Shown: positions 1 to 12,373, numbered from the stretch's first letter. The stretch is 64,000 nucleotides of DNA from Sparassis latifolia (GCA_018466975.1 CM031561.1:496001-560000), one strand, 5' to 3'. Notes: generated by a model not told the origin, from the sequence alone. Numbers and translations are program-made.

Positions 1-690
1 GCCGACCACCATAGGTAGTGTTCTGAGCGATCGGCCCACCGCCACTGGGGCTATTATACAGCCATCGGCCCACCACCATAGGTAGTGTTCTGAGCGGTGG
101 GCCGACCGCCATAGGCAGTGTTCTGAGCGATCGGCCTACTGCCATAGGTATATTTCTGAGCGATCGGCCCACTGCCACCGTGCTATTATACAGCCATCAG
201 CCCACCGCCATAGGTAGTGTTCTGAGCGATGGGCCGACCACCATAGGTAGTGTTCTGAGCGAGCGATCGATCGCCCACCGCCATAGGTAGTGTTCTAGGT
301 AGTGTTCTGAGCGAGTGTTCTCGGCCGACCTCCATAGGTAGTGTTCTGAGTGATCGGCCCACCGCCATAGGTAGTGTTCTGAGCGATCGGCCCACCGCCA
401 CGGTGCTATTATACAGCCATCGGCCCACCGCCATAGGTAGTGTTCTGAGCGATGGGCCGACCTCCATAGGTAGTGTTCTGAGCGATGGGCCCACCGCCAT
501 AGGTATATTTCTGAGCGATCAGCCCACCGCCACGGTGCTATTATACAGCCATCGGCACAACCCCATAGGTAGGGTTCTGAGCGATGGGCCGACCTCCATA
601 GGTAGTGTTCTGAGCGATCGGCCCACCACCATGGGGCTATTATACAGCCATCGGCCCACCGCCATAGGTATATTTCTGAGCCCATAAGCA
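1..690. repeat. Outer subterminal repeat array, left copy (partial)
   Basis: About 20 tandem units of roughly 33 bp with a conserved core of ACCGCCATAGGTAGTG type (plus strand), interspersed with units carrying the TATTATACAGCC variant. It is the inverted counterpart of 61280-63930. Because the unit is about a multiple of three and lacks stops in several frames, long open frames occur on both strands; they are not genes. Confidence 0.95.
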
Positions 691-745
691 TGGGTCGCCT
701 GAAATATCTGACTAGCCCGGGCATAGCTGAGTTATTTGCCTTGCC

Positions 746-1102
746 CTAGGTTGTCAACTGGGCTCGTATCGTGTCCGTGTCGTCTTGGTGAAGCATGGGT
801 GGGTGAAGGAACATACCGGATGATTCGTCAGGGAGTAGCATAGGTGGATGTATGAAACATGGAGATTGGTCGGGGGGAAGCATGGGCGGATGTATGAAAC
901 GTGGAGATTGGTCAGGGGGAAGCATGGGCGGATGCCACACCTGGTTGCCCGAGCCAAGAAGTAGACCATACGAAGTGAACAGATTGTACCCGAAGTCAAC
1001 CGAAGAGCACGAAGTAGACGAGGATGCGGACGTGTGCAAATCAGCGTATGAGCCGAAGGACACCACAGAAGAAGGGGGCTCCGATGCCGAGTCGTTGCTC
1101 AT
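746..1102 (-). CDS. ORF X, small proline-rich repeat ORF (left copy), uncertain
   Basis: An open frame of 118 codons beside the outer array. Its second half holds four tandem units of 14-15 residues built on HPPMLPPDQSP (the last two diverged). The first part is rich in Ser. The right-copy counterpart (60864-61196) keeps the start and the repeats but shifts frame and back in the middle. There is no recognised domain. It could be a small real gene, or simply a 42-45 bp DNA tandem repeat that happens to be open; I favour the second slightly. Confidence 0.3.
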   Translation of the reverse strand: MSNDSASEPPSSVVSFGSYADLHTSASSSTSCSSVDFGYNLFTSYGLLLGSGNQVWHPPMLPPDQSPRFIHPPMLPPDQSPCFIHPPMLLPDESSGMFLHPPMLHQDDTDTIRAQLTT

Positions 1103-1330
1103 GCAGCACCTCTTGCTCAGACCTATCGGCCCACTGCCATAGGTGTAGTTCTCAGCGATCAGTCAACCGCCATGGGCATATTTTTCAGTGATTGATCCAC
1201 CGCCTAACAGGGCAATGATGGAGCTACCGCCGGCCAATAATTTCCACGTAATCCACCCATCATTCCCTCCAATTCTGGTTAGCTCACTATCAGCTCTCCT
1301 TGCAGTATCACACTCTCTCCCACTGTGGGA

Positions 1331-1660
1331 AGGGTTGGCGAACTGTGGCGAATATCCTTCGCCATCTGAACATGGAGTTCAGAATGACTTCGCCAAACTC
1401 TCCCAATTGGCATCGGCGTTTCGAGACATGCATCAGATACAATTTGGGATGTGCCCTTCTGGGTAGAGTATGTGGAGACGAATGGCGGTCCTTTCCACCG
1501 TGAGTAGGGTTGGCGAACTGTGGTGGATATCACTCGCCATCTGAACATGCAGTCCAGAATGACTTCGCCAAACTCTCCCATGTGGCATTGGCTTTCGAGC
1601 CATGCATCAGATACCATTGGGGATGTGCCCTCCTGAGGAGAGTATGTGGCTACTATGTTT
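1331..1660. repeat. Two-unit tandem repeat, period about 175 bp, downstream of gene F
   Basis: Units start at AGGGTTGGCGAACTGTGG (1331 and 1506) and keep the order TCGCCATCTGAACATG, GACTTCGCCAAACTCTCCC, CATCAGATAC. No gene is seen between ORF X and gene F apart from this repeat. The right-copy counterpart is about 60320-60660. Confidence 0.8.
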
Positions 1661-1755
1661 CGCCTTACCACACCAGGTACATTGCCCAGGTTCAAAGACA
1701 TGACAACCTTATATTCGACACACTACAGCACGAACGGACGCCTGGCATTGGGCGA

Positions 1756-2476
1756 TTACATTCCTAACTCACGCAGCTGCCGCGTCGCCTCCTGCAGCTC
1801 TTCCAGCACCACATCCAGGTTCTGATCTGTCCTCTCGTGCAACCAACTAGTGAGGTTCACGACGCGAACATGCAGCTGTTCAAGCTGCACCAGTGTAGAC
1901 TCGGAGACGGTGTACACCTTCTCCTACGTTCTCGAGGTTCAGCAAGACTGTAAGGTGCTGGAACGTACCACTCACCCAGGGATCACCAAGTTTGTACCAC
2001 CAGGCCTCCATAGGGCTCCCCGCCGGCCCAACCTGACGATCCCATTTCCACCAGTAGTCGGGTAAATCCTCGAGTAGGTTCTTAGGACGAGGAACGAGGG
2101 TGGTGGGGCGTGGAATCGCCTTGACGTCAATGCTGATGGGGCGCAGAACTTCGCGATTGAAAGTGCAGACGGTGAGGACACTGGCGATAACTCCGCCATG
2201 GTCAATATGGTCAGCATGACCCACCAACGCGAGGTCGCCACAGATACCCCTGACGGCGAACTGCACAGGACTCAGCAGGGTCAGGCGATATCAGCAAGAA
2301 AGGCGTACCATCTCCCGGCGCAAGCCTTCCTCCCAACGGACCTTGGTGAAGTGATCTGGGTTAGGCTCCAGTGCCAGAACAGCTTCTTGGATCCTCCAAG
2401 TGTAGACTTCCAACTGCAACCTTCCTCTGGAGAACAGGCAGGGGCGCGCATCTGATGTTGAAGACTGGGCAGACAT
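1756..2476 (-). CDS. Gene F, small element-encoded protein with C-terminal coiled coil (left copy)
   Basis: Not a family I recognise. The first exon starts MSAQSSTSDARP (2476) and ends at REM before a donor. The second continues FAVRGICGDLAL and holds an Asp/His-containing stretch (GHADHIDHG) and a Trp-rich segment (LPDYWWKW). After one or two more introns the last exon is heptad-like: Leu-rich, with HERTDQNLDVVLEELQEA, ending LRELGM and a stop at 1756. It lies about 210 bp downstream of the KDZ transposase on the same strand, and both copies keep it. The exon order is inferred from GT/AG sites; the middle junctions near 1890-1990 are uncertain. The size (about 190-200 residues) and coiled coil suggest a protein partner rather than an enzyme. 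Confidence 0.6.
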
Positions 2477-2689
2477 GATGGTGAGTGGATGAGCTGAGGT
2501 TGATATCTGATCGACCTTATCTGATGTCTGATGTCATGCGATTGGAGAGCACATGCCGAGATGAAGCCCTCAGGCGAGGATGGAGGTCACTTCGCCAAAT
2601 GTGATATTGGTGAGTAGGAATTACATACATGACGATCACTACATCGATATAGCAAACATGAATATGCGTACACCCCAGTGAACCCTGAC

Positions 2690-5600
2690 TCAAAGCACAT
2701 TTTCATCACCCGCCCTTTCGTCCTCAATGTCCAGGGCGAGGATGTGGCTGAAGGCGTCAGTGGCATGACTGGCGAAGGTCCGCCACATACTCACTTGCCT
2801 GGCGGCATAGCAAACATGACCCCGCCAGGAAGGATCCGTCATCTCGAGCCAGTGAGCCCATCGTTCCGCATTCCGCTTGAAGGTGGCTATGGTCCAGGCC
2901 ATTTCCGAGTGGACCAAGACATGCTCCTCCCTCCATCTCTCATATCGAGCTCTGGCACGCAGCCAATTCACTCTATAGACTGGAGGGTAAATTAGCAGGA
3001 GGCCTAGAGATCGATTGGACAATTATGAACACTCGTCCATCCATTCTGATGAACCTCGATCTCCAGCGACATCCATGGTCCAGAACCAAGCCAGGTTGAC
3101 GTTCCTGAGCCCGGAGGTGCTAGCCTCGATGACGGCAGTCTTCACGTGCAGGTCCTTCTTATCCAAAGGGCGATAGAGGGCCAAGTCTTCATCGGTGGCA
3201 TCCAAGCGCATAATGGCGCGTCGGTTGGCGGAATAGAGCCTGGCGCAGGCCAAGACGGTCTGATCGGCAGCATGAACCTCCGCCTGTGCACGGGTCATGG
3301 TTCCGATGCTGTTGGCGGGATGAACCCTCTTGCGGTAGAGGTAAGACTTCAGTCCACGCGCCATGCGAAGCTCGTGGAGGATGTCATTCATCAGGCCTTT
3401 GCGCAACTCCAACTCTTGGGCCACCAGGGTCTGGAGCCTGTTGGCGATGGCGGCCACGAATCCTATCTGCGAAGGTAAATTCAAGGAAGCTCGCTCGGGA
3501 GGAATCGCATCCTCACCATACTCAGCGTCCTCCGGGTGTATTTGAAAAGGATTCTCATCCAAGGAATCCCAGAGCGCACCATCGTCACGATCTTCCATGG
3601 CGGGAACGTCCTCCAACCTTCCCATGAACTTCTCAGAGCGACGTTGGAATGTGAGAATGCTGACTTCGAGGCGCTGACGGCGCTCGAGAGTCTTGAGGTC
3701 CTCCGCCACGCTCGGATTTTGACTCGCCTTGCAGATATCATTCGCAAGCTTAAGCCTGAAGGCCGTCAGAGCTGTATTTTTGTTAAGATGAGGCAAACTC
3801 ACTGTGCTTCTTGAATTTTGAGGCCAGTCGACAACCATCCGGCGGTGCCCTTCTCCAAGCCCTTGGCGGACTCCTCGCCCGCCAGTCTGAGTTGGGTGAG
3901 GTCTTTACCCGGGGCTTGCATTCACGTCAACTACATGCCACACGATGATGGAAGGATACTCACCCTTCATGAGCTGGACATTGAAGGTGTCCATGATCTT
4001 CGGATCATTTTGGCGAGCCTCCATAGCGTCATCGTACTCCTTCTGCCATGCCTCAAGGACATCCTCATCTGTGGATGCAGATAAAGCTTCAAAGGACTCC
4101 TTGCTTTGTGGGAAGCCCAGGAGCACGCGTTTCCACTTTGTCATCAAGGTTGGCACTATAGGCAGCATAAGGCAGGTGGCAAATAGGGAAGGAGGAACCA
4201 GGCTCATCCATGCGAGTCGTCTTCTTCCAGTTGGAGTCATTCATGTGATCATCAAGGACTTCTTGGCGGTGAGCTCGGGTCATGCCCCTGGTACTGCCTG
4301 AGACCTCATTTGTTGGCACCCACAGGGTCTCAATGACCTCGCCATCGACCATACCAGCGCCAACTATAAAGTTGGGCGAGAACCGTTGGAAGCAGCAATC
4401 TTGGTGTCCGTGCACATGAAACAAGCTGATGCCTTGGTCTACCTTGAGCTCGAAGGGCATCCTCAGATAGGCGCTGTGGCGGAAATGTTTGCGGACATGG
4501 ACGCCATACTGGCACATGATGTCGTACATGACGAGGACGAGGGTGATACCGGTGAGGGTCAGGAGTGCATTGCTGAGAGAGTAATCCATATTCATTTGTC
4601 TGCAGAGGGTGCGTCGGTGAGAATGAATCATGACAAGAGACATATGCGAACCTTTCTCCCTTCTGGAAATCGACGACAGTATGAGGGACGAAGAAACCAT
4701 GTCTGGCGCAAGCAGTGGCCCCGATTCCTGTGGCGTCGAGGTTGGCGCGATCCACATTGGCCTGATTGACAGCGCGGTGCTCATGACAAGTGGAGCGCTG
4801 GTGGGCTTAGGAGTCAAGGGCGGAAGAAGAACGTGCAGCCAGACACGCACCTGATGCGACTCCATGGCCACCGCCAGATGAGCCTTGTAATCCTCTTGGC
4901 CGACCATGAATGCCTGGCTGTCACTGAGGGCGACGTCCTCCTCGGGGTGCTTCATCTTCATGTGCTCTGCACTGAAATTTCCATCCATGACAAAGCCGCA
5001 TTTGAACTTCCACTGCACTGGATCCGCTTGCCAATCGAAAGGCAGGTTGAGCCCAGGCTGGGGACAGGCAGGACAAAAGATGGCGAGGCCACCCTTCTCC
5101 ACAGGACGGAGGGCATCGTGTGAGAAGCCGTGCCACTTGCGATATTTGAGTTGGCGCCATTGGTGGGACACCCGCATCAGCTCACGATAACGGTCCTGGC
5201 GAGGAACTGGCATGAACGGTTGGGCCATGGGAATGCATGTGAACACTTACGGGAACGGTGCCAGGGAAGGCATTGCTCATGACCCGTTTGAGCTTGCTGT
5301 AGTAGTTCAATGCCGCTGTCTTGCACTCTTTGTTCTCCAGAAGGAAATCGTCGAGGACGGCGAATGTGAAGGCGGTATGGGGATCCTTGATGGTACCAGG
5401 GTAAAGTCCCATTTGAAGAAGCTGCATGTCACGCTCCACTGCCATCTCACACTGGCACCAGTCAACGCCGATATGGTGAACGCCAGAGATGTCGACAATG
5501 ACTATGATGCGATTCCTGTAACTATCACGGCGAGGTGGCCGGGAGAGCACCGGTGGCACATCTTCCTCCCAAGTGGGATCGGGAGCATCGTCGGTTTGCC

Positions 5601-6363
5601 TTGCTTCACCGTTAAGGGTGCCTGCCAGAGGTGCAAAGTTGAATGGGACCTCGCCATCATGTGCATTTAGGTCTTCATTGGAGGCATTCCAGAAATTGGA
5701 CCCCGGGGCCACCACCGGCGCAGGGTTATTATGTGCTGTGAAGGCGCCCAGAGGGCAGGGATCTCCGCCATGCCCCAAATGGATGCAGACGCCAACCCAA
5801 TACAGTGATGCTGGCTCAAAATACTGACCCTGCCAATGCTCTATCCGATGGAAAGGAGCACGCTGATGGCCGTTACGACAGCAGTCGGTACAGGTGAGCG
5901 GTCTGCCCATACAGTCCAGGCATCGCCACCGTCCCTCGCCAACCTTGCATTCCGCACAGTTTCTGGGCTCAGGCGGGGCTTCCATCTCAACAATGGCATG
6001 AAGATAGTCATCACGGTGGGGTATCCAGTCCCTCATGAAGTCATTCTGGGTCTATCGCGCATGGTCAGACCATCAGATGGTCATGGCGGGAGTGCCCACC
6101 TTTGTCTTCCGAGCCGCCGGATCCAGCTGAATCGGCACACCTATGTTGCCCAGGACGTCGCCATCATCCAAGTTAAACAAGGAGCCTGAAGCTGGAGCCT
6201 TCGATGGACTTTTGGAAGGCGATGGCACATTTGAACCCGTGGGCATGGGCAAAGGTACGTCCACATAGCGTACTCCCCTAGTGGTCTGCTTAGCTACCTT
6301 GGTCACAAACTCAACCTCGTCATCCAGGTCTACAACGAGCCTGCTTTTGTTGCGTCTGCTCAT
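2690..6363 (-). CDS. Gene E, KDZ transposase with CxC2-like cysteine cluster (left copy, better preserved)
   Basis: Predicted cut-and-paste transposase of the Kyakuja-Dileera-Zisupton class, roughly 1,000 residues over about eight exons. Order: a short variable N-terminus (MSRRNKSR); a CxC2-like zinc cluster (CAEC, CLDC, CTDCC, HRIEHW, then HLGHGGDPC and DWCQCE) at 5300-5930; then the RNase H-fold core with the first acidic residue in MDGNF (about 4990), the ATGIGATACARHG block, the second in MYDIMCQY and the third in VDGEVIETLW (about 4340). The C-terminal helical region has LYRPLDKKDL, WFWTMD and the final ARARYERWREE. Introns with clear GT-AG ends separate GTVP/VPRQD, AMESHQ/RSTCHEH and GER/QMNMDY. 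The first junction near 6040-6085 is not resolved. Gene F follows and the TET gene D lies upstream on the same strand. The frame appears open across all exons. Confidence 0.88.
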
Positions 6364-6892
6364 GGTTCAGGTCAGTGGGGAGTCGTATTCCAAGCCAATC
6401 AATGAGTATTGTGTCCCTATCGCACAACACGTGCAAATCACACACGGTCTTGCTGCCCACCAGACTACTCATCAAGGTGGTTAAGAATGGCTGCAATGCC
6501 TGGGCCTTATCACCTCGTGGTCTCTTTAGGCACCATATCAGCATTATGCAGATAAGGATGCCATGTTGGCGAGAGGTCCGCCAATTGTATGTCGCTCTCA
6601 GTGCTAACTTTGCCTTGACTCGGAGTAGCATAATGTTCAAAAGGGAAACGTGCACTTGCACCGCGCGCTCACCAATGCTGCCGCCATCTGCCCCACTAGC
6701 ACTCACAACTTCTCGACCGAACACATTTCGCCACCATCTCCGCCAACTTCGAGGTCCGCCAACCATACGCTGCCATCAGTGATAACTACACCTTGAGCTG
6801 AACACTGTCGAGATGTGAAATGCGCACTCGTACCGCGCGCTCGCTAACCTTCAGCTAGGATTCAGAAATTCGTGACTCCATACATTTCGCCA
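6364..6892. promoter_or_regulatory. Upstream region of KDZ transposase with 177 bp tandem duplication (left copy)
   Basis: This 530 bp stretch between D and E holds no gene. Two units start at GAGGTCCGCCAA (about 6573 and 6751) and share the order GCACTYG-ACCGCGCGCTC, ACATTTCGCCA, TCCGCCAACTT. The repeated TTGGCGGA/TCCGCCAA word matches the word enriched through the element. The likely role is the promoter or 5' region of the transposase, by position only. The right counterpart is about 55060-55617. Confidence 0.6.
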
Positions 6893-8330
6893 TCACCTCC
6901 GCCAACTTTGTCCCGCCAATGAAGCTGCCATCGACAGTCTCCATCCCCTGCATAGTGTTCTCGTCTCCATCAGTCTTTGGCATGATGTCCCTCTAATAAG
7001 CGAGCCAGTTAGGACCTGTTCTGAGTTAGGAATGCAGACTCGGTGATGAACTGTGCACATGCCAATGTGTGAGGCGTAATATGAAGCTTGCATCCAGTGG
7101 GGCGCCGGAATGCCTAGCCTGTTCTGGACACCCTCTCGCATGAAGTATGCATAGACGAGCCTTTCGCCATCTGCTCGAGTGATGCCATGACGAATCGCCT
7201 TTCCACAGAAGGCTATGACGGTTCCAGGACTATAATCGATGGCGACACGCATGGTGGGGAACTTCAACCATGCGCAAGTGTAGTTGCCCAACATCGCCAA
7301 CAGGTCGTAGAACGTGTATCTTGTCTTGCTATCTCGGTGGAAAGGAGTTTCCCGGTTGGCGATCACCTGGAGTGCATTGAATGGCGACGATCAGTTCAGC
7401 GCCATCTCTCGCAATTCTGGGTCTTGCTGGATCAAACCCAAGCACTGGCGTCCTGCGGCATATAGTGTTGGGTGAACGACGGCCAGGATGGCGCCCAGCA
7501 ATGCGGAGGAGTCATGAATATCATGCAGCCAACTTCTTCCGCCCTCAAGCTTCAGGCTGGCAGAGGTCTCCAGCCTCCCAGACTCCATATGCTGCAAAGG
7601 CTGTCCAGACGCAAGGCAAATGGCGTGGCGAGGAGACCCACCTCTCTTACTTGTTGGAACCAACCTGGCGAGAGACACAAGGAGCCCGCTGGGAATTGGG
7701 TACACTCCTCAGGAGGCAAGAAGTACAACGGGTTGTGTCGCCAACTGGCGGTGGTGCTGGAAGGCTTACTGGCTGCTATTGCTGGGTGTAGGGCCCTGGT
7801 CGCTTGGAGCATCTTCGTCTGACAAATTTGTCAGATCACAGCGCAAGGCTGGGCAAGCCACTCACCTGGCAGTCTGGTATCAACACTCTTGGAAGTATCC
7901 AAGCCAAGATGCGTCCGTGCATGTCCACGAGGGTGGCGGGCTGGTCTATGCGTATTTCGCTCTCACCAAATGGAGGAGGCCACTTCCGTTCCAGTTCTGC
8001 CTCGAGGACTTCATTCTGCCCCGTGGGCTGAATCGAAAGGCTGTCGCAATATCTATCAATGTCCCACTGCAGCCTTACTATTACAATGGCGTGATCAGTG
8101 TGATCAGACCTGCGGCAAGACTAATGACTACCAGGATTACGGATGGCCTTCACAAGAGCATCTGCAATGCCATTGCACTCCAATAGGAGGGCGGATGGCA
8201 TGGACGGAGGCACTTCTATAGATGGCGCAGAATGGGCTGCATGAGTGGCCAGATGGAGCTTTCGGCGGAACATGAGCTCCAAGACTCCTGCTATCTGATC
8301 GGTCAGTGGCATGGGTGACAGATTGCTCAT
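6893..8330 (-). pseudogene. Gene D, TET/JBP dioxygenase (left copy, in-frame stop before catalytic core)
   Basis: Fe(II)/2-oxoglutarate dioxygenase of the TET/JBP family, predicted to oxidise 5-methylcytosine (or thymine) in DNA. Exon 1 starts MSNLSPMPL (8330; MADSIK six codons earlier is possible). Exon 2 has [10 protein letters not shown], exon 3 ends SPGWFQQ, and the core exon has [10 protein letters not shown] (iron-binding H and D), [17 protein letters not shown] (distal H) and [11 protein letters not shown] (2OG-binding R). These match the second TET gene at 28103-29637 block by block. A TGA at 7391-7393 replaces the Trp codon present in the right copy, cutting the protein just before the core. 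This G-to-A change is next to another one. Introns are about 45-55 nt. Confidence 0.85.
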
Positions 8331-9006
8331 CTTGATACTGTCTGCCAATCAATGGGACGATTACAGCATGCATCAGTTGAAGGCAGCACAGGTGTATGGC
8401 GGGCTCAGGCGGTTGGCTTGCAGATGCAGGGGAGAATGTAGGAGGGGCCAGAATGGCAAAGAACAGTATGCATTCATCTGCCTGCATATTGCTTGCAAGC
8501 ACGTCCCTTGCACATCTCACATGTTCATCATGCCGCCGAGCCGGACTTGATGCCGCCATGCCAGATCACGGGCCGGGTGGTCCACCATGTCTGGGCCCTT
8601 CGTCACCGCCATCTAATTGGCCGAGCCTAACTCCGAGGAAGCCCTTTATCCCACAGATTGGCATGCAGATGATCGCCAGATTGCCTCCGCCCAGCATTCG
8701 CGAGATGAAGTTGGCGTGGTGTGCTCTGCCATAGAAGCGGCATTCAACATTGCCTTTCACCAGGCATGAATGCTAGTGCATACCTACTACCACCTCCCGC
8801 CACTGCGAAAAAGACACATACAATGCTTCAGCAGTCACCACACACCATGGCGAGGAGGGTAATTGGTGTAAGCCCAAATGGGCCATCAGCACGTGCATGT
8901 TGAGTTGTGGGCGGCCGACGAGGAAATGGACAGAGCGCTGCCCGTTGAACTATCGACCCCCTTCACTGTCCCAACACAAAAATCTCATCCTCAACATCGA
9001 GAAAGC
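8331..9006. promoter_or_regulatory. Shared upstream region of TET (D) and HMG-type (C) genes, left copy
   Basis: About 675 bp separate the proposed starts of D (minus) and C (plus). The stretch holds short open frames on both strands (8566-8760; an upstream ATG for C at 8878) that have no visible domains. I see no TATA box I would trust. The divergent arrangement suggests a common promoter. The right counterpart is about 52987-53661. Confidence 0.5.
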
Positions 9007-12000
9007 ATGCCGGCGAGATTTGTAATTTTGACGGAGCATCAGCCCATACTCTCTGAGAAGCTGCGGTCTTATGACATGGCAGATGCCAAGGGACGCAAGA
9101 CTCTAGTTCAGAGCTTGCGCCAGAAGCTGAAGACACAGTTTGTCGACACGTCAAATTATGACGACATCATTGTGGAAACTGTGAGCAGTGTTTCATGTCT
9201 GTGAGGTCCCCACTAACTCTCACCGCAGAAAATCCGAGAGTGGCTCAATAACCACGCCTGCCATGCGCAGGAGAAAGCGACGAAAAAGCGTATGCATGTT
9301 TCTGGCAAGCCCAATGCCTTCAAGGTGTGGGATGCGCTGGAGAGGGACAAGGTGACTGAGGCCGCGCGAGCACTCACGGCAGATAAGGGTTGCAATGTCT
9401 CCAAGGTGTGGAGAGTCGCACGGAGTGCCAAATGGGCAAAACTGTCTGAGGAGGAGCAGAAGGTGTATGAGGAAAAGGCGGAAAGTTGGCGCAATGGCAC
9501 TCTGGATGATAAGACGAAAATGAAGTGCGTACCTCCTGTCACGTAGCATAAGGCAAATCCTGACCTAAGACAGGCTGAGGGAGCAGCGAATGATGCAATA
9601 TCTGAAGAAGTTTGCCAAGACTATGTGGGACACCATGGGCATTCGCATGGCATTCATGCTAGCATATCCGAAGGAAGCGGGGAGTCTGAAGGTAGAGATG
9701 TGAGCGTAGACCGTCTAACTATCACCATCTACTAACCCCCGAGTGAAGGGTGGAGGTCAATCACGCCATCACCAATGGAACTCCATTTGGGGCCTATCCT
9801 GGGTGGCTGCGTGCTTACCAGCATCTAGCAAAGGTGTTCTCTGAGTGGGCCAAAGGCGAATACGGTAAGAAGACCTCAGTTGCATTGTCGCTGGCACACT
9901 GACCTGATTTCTTAGGTGTGACTGAGACTACGGTGACGGTGAAGAAGACACCTGCCGATTGCATGCGGGCCATGGACAAGATTCGGTTGATGGCCAACGG
10001 TTTTCCTCTGCTCCCCTCGGTGCCCGAAGGTATGGCGGAAGCGCCTCTCAAGGTGATGAAGGTACAAGTTCGAGACTTCATGAATCATCACTACGGTATG
10101 ACACTCCCACTCGGTGTTGAGAGATGCTGACCAGTTTACAGCATTGGCGAAGGGTGCTCGGAACTGCAAGTCGCCATGGATGAAGCTGAACAGCATAGAC
10201 GACATCAATGAGGTTATTCCAGCGGAGATGCTACCTGAGAACTTTCAGTGGATCGATCCCTCAAAGATGACAAGTGTTCCCGTTCGTGCCCTCCTCGACC
10301 ACTGGCAGGCACACCAAGAGGAACATGGACCTGAGCAGACCATGCGATTCACCCAGTACTTCGACAAGGATGGCGAAGCTGCTCCCGCCAAGTATGATCC
10401 TCTTCCACCACTTGACGGATCAGCACAGGCATTAGAAGAAGGATCTGAACATGAGGTCCAAGAAGCACTCACACCTAAGAAGGCGGAGAAGGCGAAGAAG
10501 AAGGGTAAACCTGTGCGCAAGGTCATGGGAAAGGTGGCATTGAAGGCGACAAAGGGCAAAGCGGCCCCTGGCGGAGCCAAAGGCGGTGGGCGTAAACGCA
10601 AGACGAAAGATGCATACGACTCGGAAGATGATGCCAGAAGCAGCCAAGACTCTGATCGGAGTTTGCCAGATATACCCAGCATGGCTTCCGAAGAAGATAC
10701 GGCCAGCGATGAAGATTCAGGGGATGGCGAGAGCGTGATTGCGAATAAAGTGAAGGGCAAGGCAGTCGCCACCACCAATGGACGTAAGGCTAACAATGGT
10801 GGTGCACCTCAAGCGAGTGGTAGCAGCGGTGCCAAGACGAAGGCAAAGCGAGGTCTCCAAGACCTTCCTCTGGGCGAACTGCACAGATTTGACACAGAGG
10901 AGACCGATGAAGCATGGAGTGAACTGGAGCCCAGTACAAAGGAGCTCAGGCTTGAGCTTCAAGGCCGAGCCCCGCGTCTCACTGGCGGGAGTACTGTGGG
11001 GAGTACTGTGCCCCACCTCGTGAAAAGGAGAGACGTGTTTCTCGCCACCCTTTCCGTCGAACCGCGATACCAGGATATGCTGAAGGAAGTCAAGATTGCG
11101 ACTGTGGTGAGCTCCTTTCGTGGGGATTCATAGCCACTATTGATCATCCGTCATATAGCCCCAGGTGTATCGTTTTGCCAGGTATGATCCGATTCCCTGG
11201 AGTGAATGGTCGTATGGCCAGCGCTACCTCCCGCCGTCATTTCATGCGGTGGACAACTTTGACATCGTCAAGAACTGGTTGGGCGACAAACCATGGCTGA
11301 CAAAATATCGGTTCTTACATCCACAGGGCGTACAACAATCTGCACTCGTGATTGGTATGGCGCTGAGGGACCTCACACGATCTCAGTTCATTGAGGAGGG
11401 CGAACCGACCAACCTTCCCGACTATGTGGTGAACTCGGCGATCTCATTTGACGCAGTAGAGCAGCTGCTTCGCTGTTGCGAGATCATTACCTTGGACATG
11501 GTGGAAGGGAACGTCACCCATGCCATGGTGAAGCCAGTGAGCAAGCCTGCCATACGCGGTGCCCCACAAGGTGGCGATGGCCTTGGGGGCCAGGAGGAGC
11601 AGGAAGGTGATGCCTCTGCAAGAACTCACGATGGCGCTGCTACTGCTGCCAAAGTTCACAAGGCTCACCAGCCTGCCCCCATGGCTGACAAACTAATCAT
11701 TCCAAGTGGAGGAGACGAAGGGCCGAGCCAGGAGACCAGTGGTGGGGTCTCTGACGATGGCGAAGAGGACGATGCACACTTGTCCGTACCTAGCAGTGGT
11801 GCTGAACGACCGCCACTGCCTCCGTTTATACCTAAGACGAGGAAGGCCGCAGCCAAGGAAGACCGTCCATCAGGTCAAGCCAAAGCGCTCCAGGGAAGGT
11901 CGATCACTGATGCCCTTCAGAGTAATATCCCCGGCAGGATCACTCGCAGTCAGCGTCAAGCGATGGATGAGTCGCCCGCCAAGAATACCCGCAGTCAGCA

Positions 12001-12373
12001 TCCACTAGGAGCTGTGAAAGATTTGAAGAAGCTTCCTGATCCAAAGCGGAAACGTCAACCAGCACGTCCCGAGCCCGATGGCGAAGACAGCTCTGGCGAA
12101 GACAATCCGCCACCTCGGAAGCGTGGACATGGTACTCGGGACGAGTTGGTAGTGGCCTCGCTGAGGAAGAAGAATGCGAGGGCTGAGGACTCGGATGATG
12201 GTGACAAGCCTCCCGCAAAGCGAAGACGAGCTCTGCCTCAGACCCCGGAGGTCAAGGACAAGGGAGAAACCAAGCTGAAGCCGGTCCGTCTGGGGAAAGC
12301 AGCCGCCAAAGTGAAAGAGAGTGGCCAAGTTGGCGCAGGTCGCAAGACCCGCAGTGGTGGCACCAGACCTTGA
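9007..12373 (+). CDS. Gene C, divergent HMG-domain protein of KDZ element (left copy, intact)
   Basis: Seven exons with clean GT-AG junctions and continuous frame: 9007-9180, 9229-9524, 9574-9699, 9749-9864, 9916-10095, 10142-11106, 11165-12373, about 1,020 residues. The start MPARFVIL is preferred to the upstream ATG at 8878 because the older homologue begins similarly (MAGKARW). Exon 2 holds the HMG-like box: basic helix, SKVWRVARSAKWAKLSEEEQ, VYEEKAESWR. Exons 3-5 continue with a conserved Trp/Met-rich block (MWDTMGIRMAFML). Exon 6 is a Lys/Ala-rich, acidic-patched linker (nuclear-type). Exon 7 carries YRFARYDPIPW and YLPPSF, then a long basic tail rich in RKR. A divergent HMG domain is a known KDZ passenger; DNA or chromatin binding is inferred. 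It ends 216 bp from convergent gene B. Confidence 0.85.

Noticed and set aside
186..724. Long open frames on both strands over the outer array (left copy)
   Set aside because: The repeat unit is about 33 bp and stop-free in several frames; identical peptides recur on both strands, so the frames follow from the repeat.
8566..8760. A gene upstream of TET in the left copy
   Set aside because: Short frame without a domain, in the spacer between two divergent genes; better read as promoter region.
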